A DNA stretch of 64,000 nucleotides from PALSA-505 sp035308365 (GCA_035308365.1 DATGGU010000009.1:1-64000); one strand, 5' to 3'; counted from the first letter of the stretch, positions 16,060 through 25,567 are shown. The notes: generated from the letters alone by a model not told the origin. Program-made: numbers and translations.

Positions 16060-17196
16060 TCAGGCGATCCTGGCCTTCAGCTCCTGGATGGCGGTGATCG
16101 GCGACGGGTCGAGCCCGAGCGCGATGCCCAGGTAGACCGTCGCGTAGTCGATGAGCTGGGTGAGGCTCGCCAGCCGCACCAGAGGATGATCCCCCTGGGT
16201 GGCCAGCTCAGTCACGCCGATTCCGCGCGCCCGGGCCAGTTCCATGGAGGCCTCGCGGCGCTTGGTCACCTGCGGGTGCTCCTGGCTGTCGGTGAGCATG
16301 ATCAGGTGCAGCGGGGCGGCCGGCCGCTCACCCTCGTCGTCGGGATCGCCGGGTGCCCACGGCCGGGATTCACCCGGGGCGAACGGACCGTCGAAGGCGA
16401 CGACCTGGTTGTGGTTGGCTTCGGGCAGCACCCCGCTGATCGCCGGGTACTTGGCGTTCTCGTTGAGCTGGCAGGCGAACCGGTAGGCGGCCACACCGGT
16501 CAGGGGCGAGGTGCCCCAGATCATCGGCAGGGTGCCCGCCAGGTCGAGCGCGATCCCCTTGGCCGGGTTGACGAAAGCGTCGCTGTCCGGCCGGCACCGC
16601 TGCGAGAGGTCCTCGAGCATGGTGGCCGCGGCCTCATGGGCCGTCACCGTGGCGTCGCACAGGCCGAGCCTGGCTGCCACCCCGACCAGCGGGACCGACA
16701 GTCCCCACAGTGTGGAGCGCGGCATCCCGGCGGACCGCACCGGGATGAACGGGGCCCGCGCCTGCTCGGCCAGCTCAGCCAGCGGCGAACCCGCACCGCC
16801 GACTCCGAGCAGGCGGCAGCCCCGGCGCGCCGCCGCCTCGGCGGCAGCCAGCGTCTCCTCGGTCGTGCCCGAGCACGACACGGCTATCACCAGGTCGGAC
16901 GCGCTCACCCAGCCCGGGAGCTGGTAACCGTGCACCGACATGATCTGGACCGCACAGCCCGGCCCGCAGATCGCGGCGAGCACGTCTCCGGCGATGCCGG
17001 AGCCGCCCATGCCCGCCACCACGATCGCCCGCGGACGGCCGGCCGCGACCAGTTCGCTGAGGTCGGCCTCCTGCGTCGCCGCCAGCGAGGACCGCACCTG
17101 GGCCGCCGACGAGGCCACCTGGCGGAGCATATTCCCCGGATCGGCCGCCTCGATCCCCGCCGCGTCGTCGAGCAGCGCGGCGGCCACGGCCCCCAT
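16060..17196 (-). CDS. SIS-domain phosphoglucose/phosphomannose isomerase
   Basis: 378-residue bifunctional isomerase of the archaeal-type PGI/PMI family, interconverting fructose-6-phosphate with glucose- or mannose-6-phosphate. Two SIS subdomains are seen, with AGMGGSGIAGD near residue 61 and VSCSGTTEETL near 105. In Streptomyces the homologue supplies mannose-6-phosphate next to manB, which fits here, since manB is two genes upstream and a manC-like gene lies at 34 kb. The start overlaps the Trm112 stop (TGATG). No separate cupin-type ManA is present in the window. Confidence 0.88.
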   Translation of the reverse strand: MGAVAAALLDDAAGIEAADPGNMLRQVASSAAQVRSSLAATQEADLSELVAAGRPRAIVVAGMGGSGIAGDVLAAICGPGCAVQIMSVHGYQLPGWVSASDLVIAVSCSGTTEETLAAAEAAARRGCRLLGVGGAGSPLAELAEQARAPFIPVRSAGMPRSTLWGLSVPLVGVAARLGLCDATVTAHEAAATMLEDLSQRCRPDSDAFVNPAKGIALDLAGTLPMIWGTSPLTGVAAYRFACQLNENAKYPAISGVLPEANHNQVVAFDGPFAPGESRPWAPGDPDDEGERPAAPLHLIMLTDSQEHPQVTKRREASMELARARGIGVTELATQGDHPLVRLASLTQLIDYATVYLGIALGLDPSPITAIQELKARIA

Positions 17197-17405
17197 CAGC
17201 CGTTCTCCGCGCTCTGCGCCGGCTCCGCACCCGGGCGGCGGGCCTCATCTATCAGCAGCACCGGGATGTCGTCGCGGACCGGGTAGGCCAGCCCGCAGTC
17301 CGCCGAGGTGCAGACCAGCTCGCGGGCCTCCTCGTCGGCCCGCAGCGGCGCATGACACTGCGGGCAGGCCAGGATCTCCAGCAGCCAGTTGTCAACGAGA
17401 CTCAA
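17196..17405 (-). CDS. Trm112-family zinc-ribbon protein
   Basis: 69 residues with the motif ILACPQCHAPLR, a second cysteine pair in CTSADCGLAYPV and the family ending PVRDDIPVLLIDEA. Bacterial Trm112-like proteins are small zinc-binding partners, known in eukaryotes as activators of methyltransferases; the bacterial role is poorly defined. It is tightly packed between manB (15 bases upstream) and the SIS isomerase (one-base overlap), as in other actinobacteria. Confidence 0.9.
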   Translation of the reverse strand: MSLVDNWLLEILACPQCHAPLRADEEARELVCTSADCGLAYPVRDDIPVLLIDEARRPGAEPAQSAENG

Positions 17406-17420
17406 TTCAAATGCTCCTTA

Positions 17421-18767
17421 TCAGGCACGCACGATTCCGAGAACCTCGTCGCGCAACGCGGTCATCTCGGCCTCGCTGGGGGCTTCGACGTTGAGCCGGA
17501 GCAGCGGTTCGGTGTTGGACGGCCGCAGGTTGAACCACCAGCCGGGCCCGGAGACGGTCAGCCCGTCGAGTTCGTCCGTGCTGACCCCCGGGCGGCCGGC
17601 GAACGCGTCGCGGACCCGCTCCGTCACCGCTGCCTGGTCGGTGACCTCGCTGTTGACCTCGCCCGATGCCGAGTACCTGGCGTAGTCCGCCAGCAGGCTG
17701 GACAGCGGCTGATCCTGGCCGCCGAGCGCGGCCAGCACGTGCAGCGCGGCCAGCATGCCCGAGTCGGCGAACCAGAAGTCGCGGAAATAGAAGTGCCCGG
17801 AGTGCTCCCCGCCGAAGATCGCCCCCGCGGCGGCCATCTCCGCCTTGATGAACGAGTGGCCGACCCGGGTCCGGACCGGGATGCCGCCGTGCTCGGTGAT
17901 GATCTCGGGGACCGCGTGGGAGGTGATCAGGTTGTGGATGATGTGCGCGCCCGGCTCACGGTCGAGCTCGCGCACGGCGACCAGTGCGGTGAGCAACGAC
18001 GGGGAGACGATCGTGCCACGCTCGTCCACGACGAAGCACCGGTCCGCGTCGCCGTCGAAGGCCAGCCCGATGTCGGCGTGGTTCTCGGTGACCGCACGCT
18101 GCAGGTCGCGCAGGTTGGCTGGCTCGATGGGGTTGGCCTCGTGGTTGGGGAACGTGCCGTCCAGCTCGAAGTACAGCGGCACCACCGTGAGCGGGAGCCC
18201 CTGGAACACCCTGGGCACCGTGTGCCCCGCCATCCCGTTGCCGGCGTCCACGGCCACCGTGAGCGGCCGGATGCCGGACAGATCGACCAGCTCCTTCAGG
18301 TAGTCGGCGTAGCCGCCCAGCAGGTCCTTCTCGGTGACCGTGCCCCGCGGCTCACCGCTGGCCGCGATCCCCTGCTCGATCATGGCGCGCAGCTCGGTGA
18401 GGCCGGTGTCCCGGCCGACCGGCTTGGCCCCCTCACGGCACAGCTTGATGCCGTTGTACTTGGAAGGGTTGTGGCTGGCGGTGATCATGGCTCCGGGCAG
18501 CCCGAGCGCGCCGCTGGCGTAGTACAGCATGTCGGTGGAGCCGAGCCCGCCGGACACCACGCCGGCCCCCTGCGCGGTGGCGCCACGGGCGAACGCGCCG
18601 GCCAGCGGAGCCGATGAGGCGCGCATGTCATGCACGGTCACGATCGCCCGTGCGCCGGTCATCCTGGCGAAACCCGCGCCGACCGCCTCGGCCACCGTCT
18701 CGTCGAGCTCGTCGGGTACGACGCCGCGGATGTCGTACGCCTTGAAGATCTTTGCCAAATCACCCAT
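17421..18767 (-). CDS. manB: Phosphomannomutase/phosphoglucomutase
   Basis: 448-residue alpha-D-phosphohexomutase converting mannose-6-phosphate to mannose-1-phosphate for GDP-mannose. The phosphoserine loop TASHNP has Ser98, the magnesium site is DGDADR near residue 240, the sugar-binding GGEHSGHFYF is near 315, and the phosphate-binding RPSNTEPLLRLNVEA closes the protein. The product feeds protein O-mannosylation and phosphatidylinositol mannosides. Start ATG with GGGAGG about ten bases upstream. First gene of the run manB, trm112, SIS isomerase, CDF transporter. Confidence 0.96.
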   Translation of the reverse strand: MGDLAKIFKAYDIRGVVPDELDETVAEAVGAGFARMTGARAIVTVHDMRASSAPLAGAFARGATAQGAGVVSGGLGSTDMLYYASGALGLPGAMITASHNPSKYNGIKLCREGAKPVGRDTGLTELRAMIEQGIAASGEPRGTVTEKDLLGGYADYLKELVDLSGIRPLTVAVDAGNGMAGHTVPRVFQGLPLTVVPLYFELDGTFPNHEANPIEPANLRDLQRAVTENHADIGLAFDGDADRCFVVDERGTIVSPSLLTALVAVRELDREPGAHIIHNLITSHAVPEIITEHGGIPVRTRVGHSFIKAEMAAAGAIFGGEHSGHFYFRDFWFADSGMLAALHVLAALGGQDQPLSSLLADYARYSASGEVNSEVTDQAAVTERVRDAFAGRPGVSTDELDGLTVSGPGWWFNLRPSNTEPLLRLNVEAPSEAEMTALRDEVLGIVRA

Positions 18768-18890
18768 CGCGGCCAGGCCTCCCGCACCACAGCAACGTGT
18801 GCACCGACTTGTGTGAACCGATTGACGCGCCGCGGCCCGGTCCAGCCACCGCGCGGCACGAAACCCGAGCCTACCGGGAACACCGGGCAG

Positions 18891-18971
18891 TCCGGGGGGC
18901 CGTCCCCCGGGACAGCACCGCGGGCCCCGGCGAAACTGGCCGAAGGACAGCGAGCAGGATCCGCCGCCTCG
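18891..18971. repeat. Repeat family B, copy 1 (of a tandem pair)
   Basis: About 80 bp beginning TCCGGGG and containing CCGTCCCCCGGGACAGCA, GGGCCCCGGCGAA and GGACAGCGAGCAGGATC. It matches the copy at 18979 almost base for base and a third at 25945. Each copy carries a hairpin of the form CCGGGGG-N4-CCCCCGG. No coding potential is seen. Confidence 0.8.
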
Positions 18972-18978
18972 GCGGGGG

Positions 18979-19057
18979 TCCGGGGGTCGTCCCCCGGGAC
19001 AGCACTACGGGCCCCGGCGAAACCGGCGAAGGACAGCGAGTAGGATCCGCCGCCTCG
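18979..19057. repeat. Repeat family B, copy 2 (of a tandem pair)
   Basis: Tandem partner of the copy at 18891, with a small deletion in the middle. The hairpin CCGGGGG-TCGT-CCCCCGG is perfect. It ends nine bases beyond the 3' end of the DUF3499 gene and may serve as its terminator. Confidence 0.8.
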
Positions 19058-19065
19058 CCTTGGGG

Positions 19066-19428
19066 TTACCGTGATCCGGTGTCCTTCGGATCCGAGCGGA
19101 GCACGCGGAGGTGACCGCGACGGCCCACCTCGGTGCCCTGGCCGACCGGTTCGGCCTGCTGGGCCGGGACGGCGGCCTCCCTGACGGCGTTGGCCAGCGC
19201 CTCCAGGTCATCGATCTGATCGGCCGCCGGGTCGCCGGGCAGCCGTACCACGTCCCAGCCGCGCGGCGCGGTCAGCCGCTGCGCGTGCGCCGCGCACAGG
19301 TCGTAACAGTGCGGCTCGGTGTAGGCGGCCAGCGGCCCGAGCACGGCGGTGGACTCGCGATAGACATAGGTGAGCGTGTAGAGGGCCGGCTTTTTGCAGC
19401 CCGTCCGGGAGCAGAGGCGAGAAGTCAC
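19066..19428 (-). CDS. DUF3499 family protein
   Basis: 120-residue actinobacterial protein of unknown function. The N-terminal half has a zinc-ribbon look: CSRTGC near residue 6, then HCYDLCAAHAQRL near residue 40. The middle carries WDVVRLPG and the C-terminus is charged. The GTG at 19428 was chosen because GAGGTGA precedes it by four bases and the family starts right at TSRLCSRTGC. It is divergent from the zincin-like gene, a pairing conserved in mycobacteria (Rv3258c/Rv3259 from memory). Confidence 0.85.
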   Translation of the reverse strand: MTSRLCSRTGCKKPALYTLTYVYRESTAVLGPLAAYTEPHCYDLCAAHAQRLTAPRGWDVVRLPGDPAADQIDDLEALANAVREAAVPAQQAEPVGQGTEVGRRGHLRVLRSDPKDTGSR

Positions 19429-19707
19429 CAGCTCACCTCGCTCATCATCTCGTCGGGGCTGCGGCGGCGTCAGGCGGGCCATCCAGCGGTGCCTGACGAA
19501 CATCGCTCACAACGGCAGACCGTACCCATTCGGGCGCGCTAAAGCCATCACCAAGGGCACTCCACGTGATCGTGTCTTCGGCAGCCGTCGAAGCGGATCC
19601 GCTCTGGCGGGCGTCCGTGGGCACGTGACGGCCGGCGCCGGTCCTCTCCGGTGGCCGTCCGCAGGCGCGTGGCCGCTGGATTTGACTTTTTGGATTCGTT
19701 ACGGAGC

Positions 19708-19713
19708 TAGGCT
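19708..19713 (+). promoter_or_regulatory. Probable leaderless -10 box of the zincin-like gene
   Basis: TAGGCT, six bases, then the GTG at 19720. TTGACT lies at 19682-19687, 20 bases upstream of the box, which is slightly long for a -35. Confidence 0.5.
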
Positions 19714-19719
19714 CAGCCT

Positions 19720-20184
19720 GTGGTTAACCGTGACACGAGCTCCCGGCCTGATCCCTCCAGGGTCAGGCGCAGGGACCGGCACGGCCGCGGCCTGCGCGGG
19801 CTGCTGGCGCCACCCGAGGTGCCGCTGCACCGCAGCCGGGCGCAGCAGTTCGGTGACCTCGTGCTCGAAGCCGTTGCCAGGCTGGAGCCGCGGTGGGAGT
19901 CCCAGCTGGCGCGCATCGAGTTCGCCGTGCAGGAGGTACCCGACAGCGATCCGCCCGACAACGTACTGGACGCGGTGCCGCTGGCCCGGCTCGAACCCGG
20001 CTCGGAAAACCCCGCGGACCCGGCGCACGGACCGCGGATCGTGCTGTACCGGCGTGCTCTGCTGGCCCGGGCCGATGACGAGGAGGAGCTGGCCGAACTG
20101 GTCCTCGACGTGGTCGTGGAGGAACTCGCCCGGCTGCTCGGCGTCGACCCGGAGACCGTCGATCCCGGTTACGAGGATGAGTAG
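19720..20184 (+). CDS. Zincin-like metallopeptidase-family protein without HExxH
   Basis: 154 residues, matching the actinobacterial branch of the metallopeptidase family (zincin_1). It has a basic N-terminus (RRRDRHGRGLRGLLAPP), FADLV-type helices and a C-terminal VVVEELARLLGVDPETVD. In active relatives the last region contains HExxH; here the stretch reads VEELA, so zinc ligands are missing and proteolytic activity is unlikely. Related actinobacterial proteins that I recall share this loss, so it is not a local defect. Divergent from DUF3499 and convergent with DUF5719. Confidence 0.75.
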   Translation: MVNRDTSSRPDPSRVRRRDRHGRGLRGLLAPPEVPLHRSRAQQFGDLVLEAVARLEPRWESQLARIEFAVQEVPDSDPPDNVLDAVPLARLEPGSENPADPAHGPRIVLYRRALLARADDEEELAELVLDVVVEELARLLGVDPETVDPGYEDE

Positions 20185-20201
20185 CCCGTCTGCCGGGCGG
20201 G

Positions 20202-21749
20202 TCAGGGAGCGACGGTCATCAGCGAGTCGCGGACACCGGGCAGTGGCACGGTGGTGAGGGCACTGGCCACCGGCATGATGCCGGCCACGATGCGATCGGG
20301 CGCGGTGAGTACGCGCCCCGCGTACACCGGACCCGAGCCGGGCAGCGGCGTCAGCACGATGGCGAAGCCCGCACCGGAACTCACGCCCCGCGGCCTGGTC
20401 ACGTAGACGACGACGGTGTGCTTGGCGGGGATCGCGACCACCTGCGGCGATCCGCCCTGGCCTGCGGCGGTCAGGGCGCTCGCCCCGCTGGCCAGCCGGA
20501 CCCGCGCCGCGGCACCGGGGGCGGACAGCACCAGTGTGGCGGTGTCCCGGGTCTGGCCGACGTCGGCGACAACGCCCTGTTCATCGATGCTGGGTGCGGC
20601 GGGGGCGAACGCTCCCGGCGCGCCCGCTGGGCCGCCCGGAACCATGATCATCGCGGTGACCGGCACGTTGGAGGTCAGCACCGCCGCGCCGGCGATACCG
20701 GACAGGGAGGGAAGCTGGATCCGGCTGGCCGAGCCGGCCGGGATGTCGATGGAGCCCGCGCCGGTCGGCTGATAGGTGCCGCCCGGGCTGACCACGCTGA
20801 GCGTGACCGAGGCATCGCTGCCGCCCGGGTCGGCGACATACAGGTCCCGGCTGCCGCCGGACGTCGGCATGCCCGGTATGACCAGCCGCTGCGCCGGTGC
20901 GTGCGCGGGCGGCAGCCACCCGCCCGGCTGGCTGGCCGTGGAGCTTTCGCTCAGCGCGGCCACGACGCGGCCGACGGTGGTGCGGACGTGCAGGCCGATG
21001 GCCCGCGAGTTGTGCAGCAGCCCGGTCAGGGACTGGACGATCAGGCCGTGCGGCGGCACCGTGATCCCGGTGTCGGTGCCGCCCTGGAGCGGGCCGGTGT
21101 CGGTGAGGATGTCGACGTCCACGTCGCTGGCTTGATCGTCGACGTTCATCAGGTACAGCTTGATCGAGCTGGCGGCCTGCTGACCTGGTGCGGCGAACCA
21201 GAAGTCGGTGCCGGGGCTGCCGCAGCCCGCGGTGACGACGCCGCCCGAGGTCTGCTCGGCCGCCAGGCCCTGTGCCATGGCACCGCTGGCCTGGACCATC
21301 ACACCGCCCGGCTGGCCCACCGGGGTGTCACCGCTGGTACTGCTGGTCTTGGTCTTGGTTGATGTGGTCTTGCCGGTGCTGCCGCTGGCTGCGGCCGAGG
21401 TGGCCGGTGCGGCCGAGACGGCGGACAGCGAGAGCGTGCCCGGCTGTGACACGCTGACCAGCGGAGCCGTCGTCGCGCTGCCCGTCGCGGACAGCCTGCT
21501 GATCGTGGCCTGGCCCGGACCGGAGCGCGCGGCCGCGGCGATCACCGCCACGCCCTGGCCGCGGCTGCCGGGCAGGCCCGGGGCGGGACAGCCTCGCAGG
21601 CCCGTGCTCACGCTGGCCGTCCGCAGTGCCGCCGGTGGCTGCGCCGCGGACACCGTGACGGGCTTGCTCAGCCAGGCCACTCCCCACAGCGCCGCGAGCG
21701 CGAGGGCGATCAGCCCGAAGATGGTGAACCTGTTCGCGGGAATCTTCAC
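20202..21749 (-). CDS. DUF5719 family exported protein
   Basis: 515 residues with one N-terminal membrane anchor (FTIFGLIALALAALWGVAWL) and a large extracytoplasmic part rich in Ala, Gly, Ser and Thr. A T/S/K-rich stretch lies near residue 130 and repeated beta-sandwich-like segments follow (TDFWFAAPG, DLYVADPGGSDASVTLSVV, VTAMIMVPGG). It is the partner of the preceding GT2 membrane glycosyltransferase: the GT2 stop and this GTG overlap as GTGA, and GGGAGG precedes the start. A role in surface glycan or glycoprotein assembly is inferred only from the pairing. Confidence 0.8.
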   Translation of the reverse strand: MKIPANRFTIFGLIALALAALWGVAWLSKPVTVSAAQPPAALRTASVSTGLRGCPAPGLPGSRGQGVAVIAAAARSGPGQATISRLSATGSATTAPLVSVSQPGTLSLSAVSAAPATSAAASGSTGKTTSTKTKTSSTSGDTPVGQPGGVMVQASGAMAQGLAAEQTSGGVVTAGCGSPGTDFWFAAPGQQAASSIKLYLMNVDDQASDVDVDILTDTGPLQGGTDTGITVPPHGLIVQSLTGLLHNSRAIGLHVRTTVGRVVAALSESSTASQPGGWLPPAHAPAQRLVIPGMPTSGGSRDLYVADPGGSDASVTLSVVSPGGTYQPTGAGSIDIPAGSASRIQLPSLSGIAGAAVLTSNVPVTAMIMVPGGPAGAPGAFAPAAPSIDEQGVVADVGQTRDTATLVLSAPGAAARVRLASGASALTAAGQGGSPQVVAIPAKHTVVVYVTRPRGVSSGAGFAIVLTPLPGSGPVYAGRVLTAPDRIVAGIMPVASALTTVPLPGVRDSLMTVAP

Positions 21750-24700
21750 CGGTCAGCCTCCCGGGCACCGCTGACCGGTCCACCGGATGACCAGCCCGCC
21801 TGCTCATCCCGCCCCCAGCCGGAGTCCTCATCCGGGGCCCAGCGAGCGTCCCCGGGCGGCCCATAGTCGTCACCCTCGTGCGGCAGCGCGTACTGGGCCA
21901 CGGTGTCGCCGGAATCAGCCCGGTCCGGCGGCAGTTCATCCAGCCCCGGCCCGCTCCAGGGCGGATCGCCCGCGCCCGCCGGCCCGGCCCACGAACGATC
22001 ACCCGGGCTCACCGGCCCGGCCCACGAACGATCGCCTGCGCCTGCCGACTCCGCCCAGGGCGAATCGGCCCGGGTCATCGGCTCGCCGGGCGACTTCCAG
22101 GCGGGCTGGCGCGGCAGGGCTTCGGTGGCCATCGTCCGGTTCGGCCCGGTGCTGTCAGCCCCACTGCGCCGGCGCCGGCCTTCGTACCAAGGGGAGTCGG
22201 CTGGGTCTACCCGCTCACCGGGTGGTTCCCAACCGGGCTCGCGTGGCAGAGCTTCGGCGGCCATCGTCCGGTTCGGCCCGGTGCTGTCGGTTCCGGTGCG
22301 CCGGCGCCGGCCTTGCGTACGGTCGCCATGCGTGCGGCCGACCCGGGTTCCACGGCCCGCCCCGGCGGCGGGCTTGGCGTCCCGGCCGCGCACGCCGCGT
22401 CTGCCACCACCGCCGCTGCTTCTGGCGCCCGCACCGGCGCTTCTCGATCCGCCGCCACGGGCCGCGCCGACGGCATGGCTGCGGCGGGTGCCACCGGTCT
22501 GTTCGGCTGCCGCGGCGGGTTCCTTCGTCCCAGGCAGGGCGAGGGCAGCGACGACGAGCAGGGCAGCCAGCTCCAGGGCGAGCACGATCGTCCGCCCGGT
22601 CTCGTCCCTGGTGATGCTCAGCAGGCCGCCGCCGGACGGGAGCCGGAATCCCTGCGCCCAGCCGTCCACCGGGCTGGGCAGCGGGCTGAGCGGGTGACCG
22701 TTGAGCGTGGCATGCCAGTTCCCGCTGGCGGGCTCGGCGAGCACGACCGTCCCGCCGGCCGTGGGGGCCGCCGCGTTCGTCATGTTCACCGCGCCCGACG
22801 GCAAGGCCACCCGGCCGCCGCCAGGCTCGGTCACCCGGACGCGAGCCACGGTCTCGGCAACCTTCCACAGCTCGAAGGTGCTGGTCTGGCTGACCGGCCG
22901 AAGCCCCACCACCGCGTCGATCTGGCGCGCAAGCACCTGGTTGATGGGGGCCGGCAGCAGGACGTATCCGATGTCGAAACTGGCCAGCGAACCACCGAGG
23001 TCACCGGTGCTGGTCCCGCCTGGTGCGGTCAGTGCGGCGACGAGGTGGCTGAGCGCAACGCTGGCGCTGGCCGGCTCGGTCAGCTCCCCGGCCCCGAGCG
23101 GCGGGTCGCTGCCGCGCAGGACGGTGTACTCGACCGAGCTGCCGTCCGGCCGGAGCACCAGCGTCCGCAGCTGTGCCCCACCGGCCGACGAGATCGATAC
23201 GAACTCGGGCAGCACGGGTGATGCGATACGGGTGAGCGGGCCGGACGCGCCGTGCGCTATCCAGAACACGGCGGCCAGCACAGGCGGGGCCGCGGCGATG
23301 ACCGCCACAGCCAGCGCTCCCAGCCTGCGCAGCCCGTCCGCGGTGAACTGCCGGTAGAGGTCGCCTCCCACGGCCGCCACGGCCAGCAGCAGGCCGGTTG
23401 CGGCGAAGATGAGTGCCACCCCGGGCCAGGCCGGCACGGCCGGGCCGCCGTCCGGCGGTCTGACCACGAACCTGCTGACCGCGATCGCGGTCAGCAGGCC
23501 GGCCAGGGCCACCCCCCAGGCCGCGGCGACGTCGAAGCCGCGCCGCCGCATCAGCAGCGCGGCGAGCGCGGCGAGGACCAGCCCGCCGGCTACCCAGACC
23601 GGCGGCGTCCCCGGCCCGCCCGGATTGAGCAGCAGCAGCGAACTCGCCGGAAGGTTCCGGTCGGCCAGCCCCGGTCGCTGCAACCCCGCTTCGAGCAGCA
23701 GCACGGCCGGGTGCCCGGCGACATCGAGCGTCCACGGCGCCAGCAGAACGGGCGGGACGAGCGCGACGATGGCCAGGTTGATGGCCGTCGCCCGGCTCGT
23801 CCGGGCGAAGGCGAGCCCGGCGAACGCGGCCACCACCACCGCGATCACCCACACCAGCGGCACGAACGCCGCGGCCATCGCGATCAGCAGGCCGGTCGCC
23901 CAGGCAGCCCGCCGGGCCTGGCGCCGCCGCCGGGTGAGCATCCTGCTCGCGGTCGACGCGATCACCGGCATCAGGATGAACACAGCCGCGGTGCCGAGAC
24001 GGCCCGCCGCGATCGCACCGGTGGCGACCGGTAGCAGCGCATAGGACGCGGCCAGCCACACCCGCACCAGGCGGTACTGGCTGACCTGCCGGGAGGTGAG
24101 GTAGGCCGCGAGCCCGGACAGCGGAACGCAGCCGAGCAGGATCACCTCCACCGCCAGCCACGGCTTCCCGGCCAGGATCGTGGACAGCGCGGCGATGACC
24201 GCGATGTATGGCGGCGTGCTGGACGCGGAGCCGATGCCGACGGCATGGAACCCGGTCAGGTACTCACCCCACAGAGCGGACGCGCCGCCCCAGGATGGCA
24301 GCAGGGCACCACCGCCCAGCGGGCCGGATCCCAGTAGCGACCGCTCGGCGATCAGGCTGATCAGCAGGAGCGCGGTGAACAGCAGGACGCCGGGGTTGGT
24401 GAGCACCCGCTGGACGACCCCGGAGTCGGTGAGCAGTGACTCGTCGTCGGACGGATCGTCGGACGCGTGGTGCGAGCCGGTCGCCTCGGCGCGGGAGGAG
24501 GGGTAGAGCGTGGATGCCGCGAACTCGGCCAGCTTGCGCAGCGACCGGCCGCGCGGCACCTGGGACCGCAGCGCACCATAAGCCCGGCGGCTTCCCAGAC
24601 GGCGGCGCTGGCGCCGTGCGGCGAAAAGGCGCCCCGGATGGGCGAGCAGGTAGCCGAACGCGGCAGCCTCATCCCTGGCCGCCTCCGGGCGCTTGCCCAG

Positions 24701-25561
24701 CAGGAAGAACAGGATCCGGGCGGCAGACAGGGCAGCGTTCCCGGCCGCCGCGGTCAGCATCGCGGACAGCGGCAGGTTCGCCAGGAGCACGATCAGGGCA
24801 TTGCGGCGGTCGACGCTCTTGGGATGCTCGACCGCGGAGATCTGCCGCCGCCCCCGGGCGGAGGCTTCCAGGTGGAAGACGATCGCCCCGGTGATGACCT
24901 GGACCCGGTATCCGGCGGCGTGCGCCCGCCAGCAGAAGTCGACGTCCTCCCGGAACAGGCGCAAACTGGGGTCGAATCCGCCGAGCGCGTCCCAGACATC
25001 GCGGCGGGCCAGCATGCCCACGCTGCTCACGGCGAGCACGTCCCGGTCGCCGTCGTGCTGCCCCTGGTCGATCTCGCGCGGCTCGGTGCCGCTGACCCGG
25101 CGCCCCGCCGTGTCGATGGCCAGCCCCGCTTCGAGGATCACCTGCCGGTCGGACCAGTCCAGCACCTTGGGGCCGAAGACCGCCGCACCGGGCGTCTGAG
25201 TGGCACCACGCAGAAGCTGTTCGAGACAATCCGGCTCCGGCTCACAATCGTCGTGCACCAGCCAGATCCACTCGACCGGCTGGCCACCCGCGTCCGCCCA
25301 GTCATCGGCGGTGGCGGCGGGAAGGGTCGCGGCCCGGTGCTTGAGCGCCCGGGCGACCGCGGCGCCATACCCGGTGTCCCTGTCCATGCCGAACACGACC
25401 TCTGGACCGAGCAGGTCGGCCAGCAGGGTCCCGCTCCGGTCCCGGCTGCCGGTATCCACGGCGACGATGCGCTGGACCGGCCGGGTCTGCCCGAGGACGG
25501 CGTCGGTGACACGAGGCAGCCACTCGGCACCGTCATGAGCGACGATGACCGCCGTGACCAC
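21746..25561 (-). CDS. Giant membrane glycosyltransferase, GT2 domain plus polytopic domain
   Basis: 1271 residues. The GT2 catalytic domain (about 1-250) starts VVTAVIVAHDGAEWLPRV and has the donor-site acidic residues in WLVHDDCEPEPD and the FREDVDFCWRAHAAGYRV acceptor loop. It is followed by about a dozen hydrophobic segments to around residue 1090 and a hydrophilic Gly/Arg-rich tail. The tail carries two 44-residue tandem units (STGPNRTM...ALPR...DSPW) and three copies of GDRSWAGP-type sequence. The GTG at 25561 was chosen because homology begins at this codon and TATCCT lies six bases upstream, indicating a leaderless mRNA; upstream codons look non-coding. Coupled to DUF5719. Confidence 0.85.
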   Translation of the reverse strand: MVTAVIVAHDGAEWLPRVTDAVLGQTRPVQRIVAVDTGSRDRSGTLLADLLGPEVVFGMDRDTGYGAAVARALKHRAATLPAATADDWADAGGQPVEWIWLVHDDCEPEPDCLEQLLRGATQTPGAAVFGPKVLDWSDRQVILEAGLAIDTAGRRVSGTEPREIDQGQHDGDRDVLAVSSVGMLARRDVWDALGGFDPSLRLFREDVDFCWRAHAAGYRVQVITGAIVFHLEASARGRRQISAVEHPKSVDRRNALIVLLANLPLSAMLTAAAGNAALSAARILFFLLGKRPEAARDEAAAFGYLLAHPGRLFAARRQRRRLGSRRAYGALRSQVPRGRSLRKLAEFAASTLYPSSRAEATGSHHASDDPSDDESLLTDSGVVQRVLTNPGVLLFTALLLISLIAERSLLGSGPLGGGALLPSWGGASALWGEYLTGFHAVGIGSASSTPPYIAVIAALSTILAGKPWLAVEVILLGCVPLSGLAAYLTSRQVSQYRLVRVWLAASYALLPVATGAIAAGRLGTAAVFILMPVIASTASRMLTRRRRQARRAAWATGLLIAMAAAFVPLVWVIAVVVAAFAGLAFARTSRATAINLAIVALVPPVLLAPWTLDVAGHPAVLLLEAGLQRPGLADRNLPASSLLLLNPGGPGTPPVWVAGGLVLAALAALLMRRRGFDVAAAWGVALAGLLTAIAVSRFVVRPPDGGPAVPAWPGVALIFAATGLLLAVAAVGGDLYRQFTADGLRRLGALAVAVIAAAPPVLAAVFWIAHGASGPLTRIASPVLPEFVSISSAGGAQLRTLVLRPDGSSVEYTVLRGSDPPLGAGELTEPASASVALSHLVAALTAPGGTSTGDLGGSLASFDIGYVLLPAPINQVLARQIDAVVGLRPVSQTSTFELWKVAETVARVRVTEPGGGRVALPSGAVNMTNAAAPTAGGTVVLAEPASGNWHATLNGHPLSPLPSPVDGWAQGFRLPSGGGLLSITRDETGRTIVLALELAALLVVAALALPGTKEPAAAAEQTGGTRRSHAVGAARGGGSRSAGAGARSSGGGGRRGVRGRDAKPAAGAGRGTRVGRTHGDRTQGRRRRTGTDSTGPNRTMAAEALPREPGWEPPGERVDPADSPWYEGRRRRSGADSTGPNRTMATEALPRQPAWKSPGEPMTRADSPWAESAGAGDRSWAGPVSPGDRSWAGPAGAGDPPWSGPGLDELPPDRADSGDTVAQYALPHEGDDYGPPGDARWAPDEDSGWGRDEQAGWSSGGPVSGAREADR
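22045..22310 (-). repeat. 132-bp tandem duplication inside the GT2 tail
   Basis: Two adjacent in-frame units each encoding about 44 residues with the shared core STGPNRTMA(A/T)EALPR. The units differ at many positions, so the duplication is not recent. Boundaries are approximate. Confidence 0.65.
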
Positions 25562-25567
25562 GTGCTG

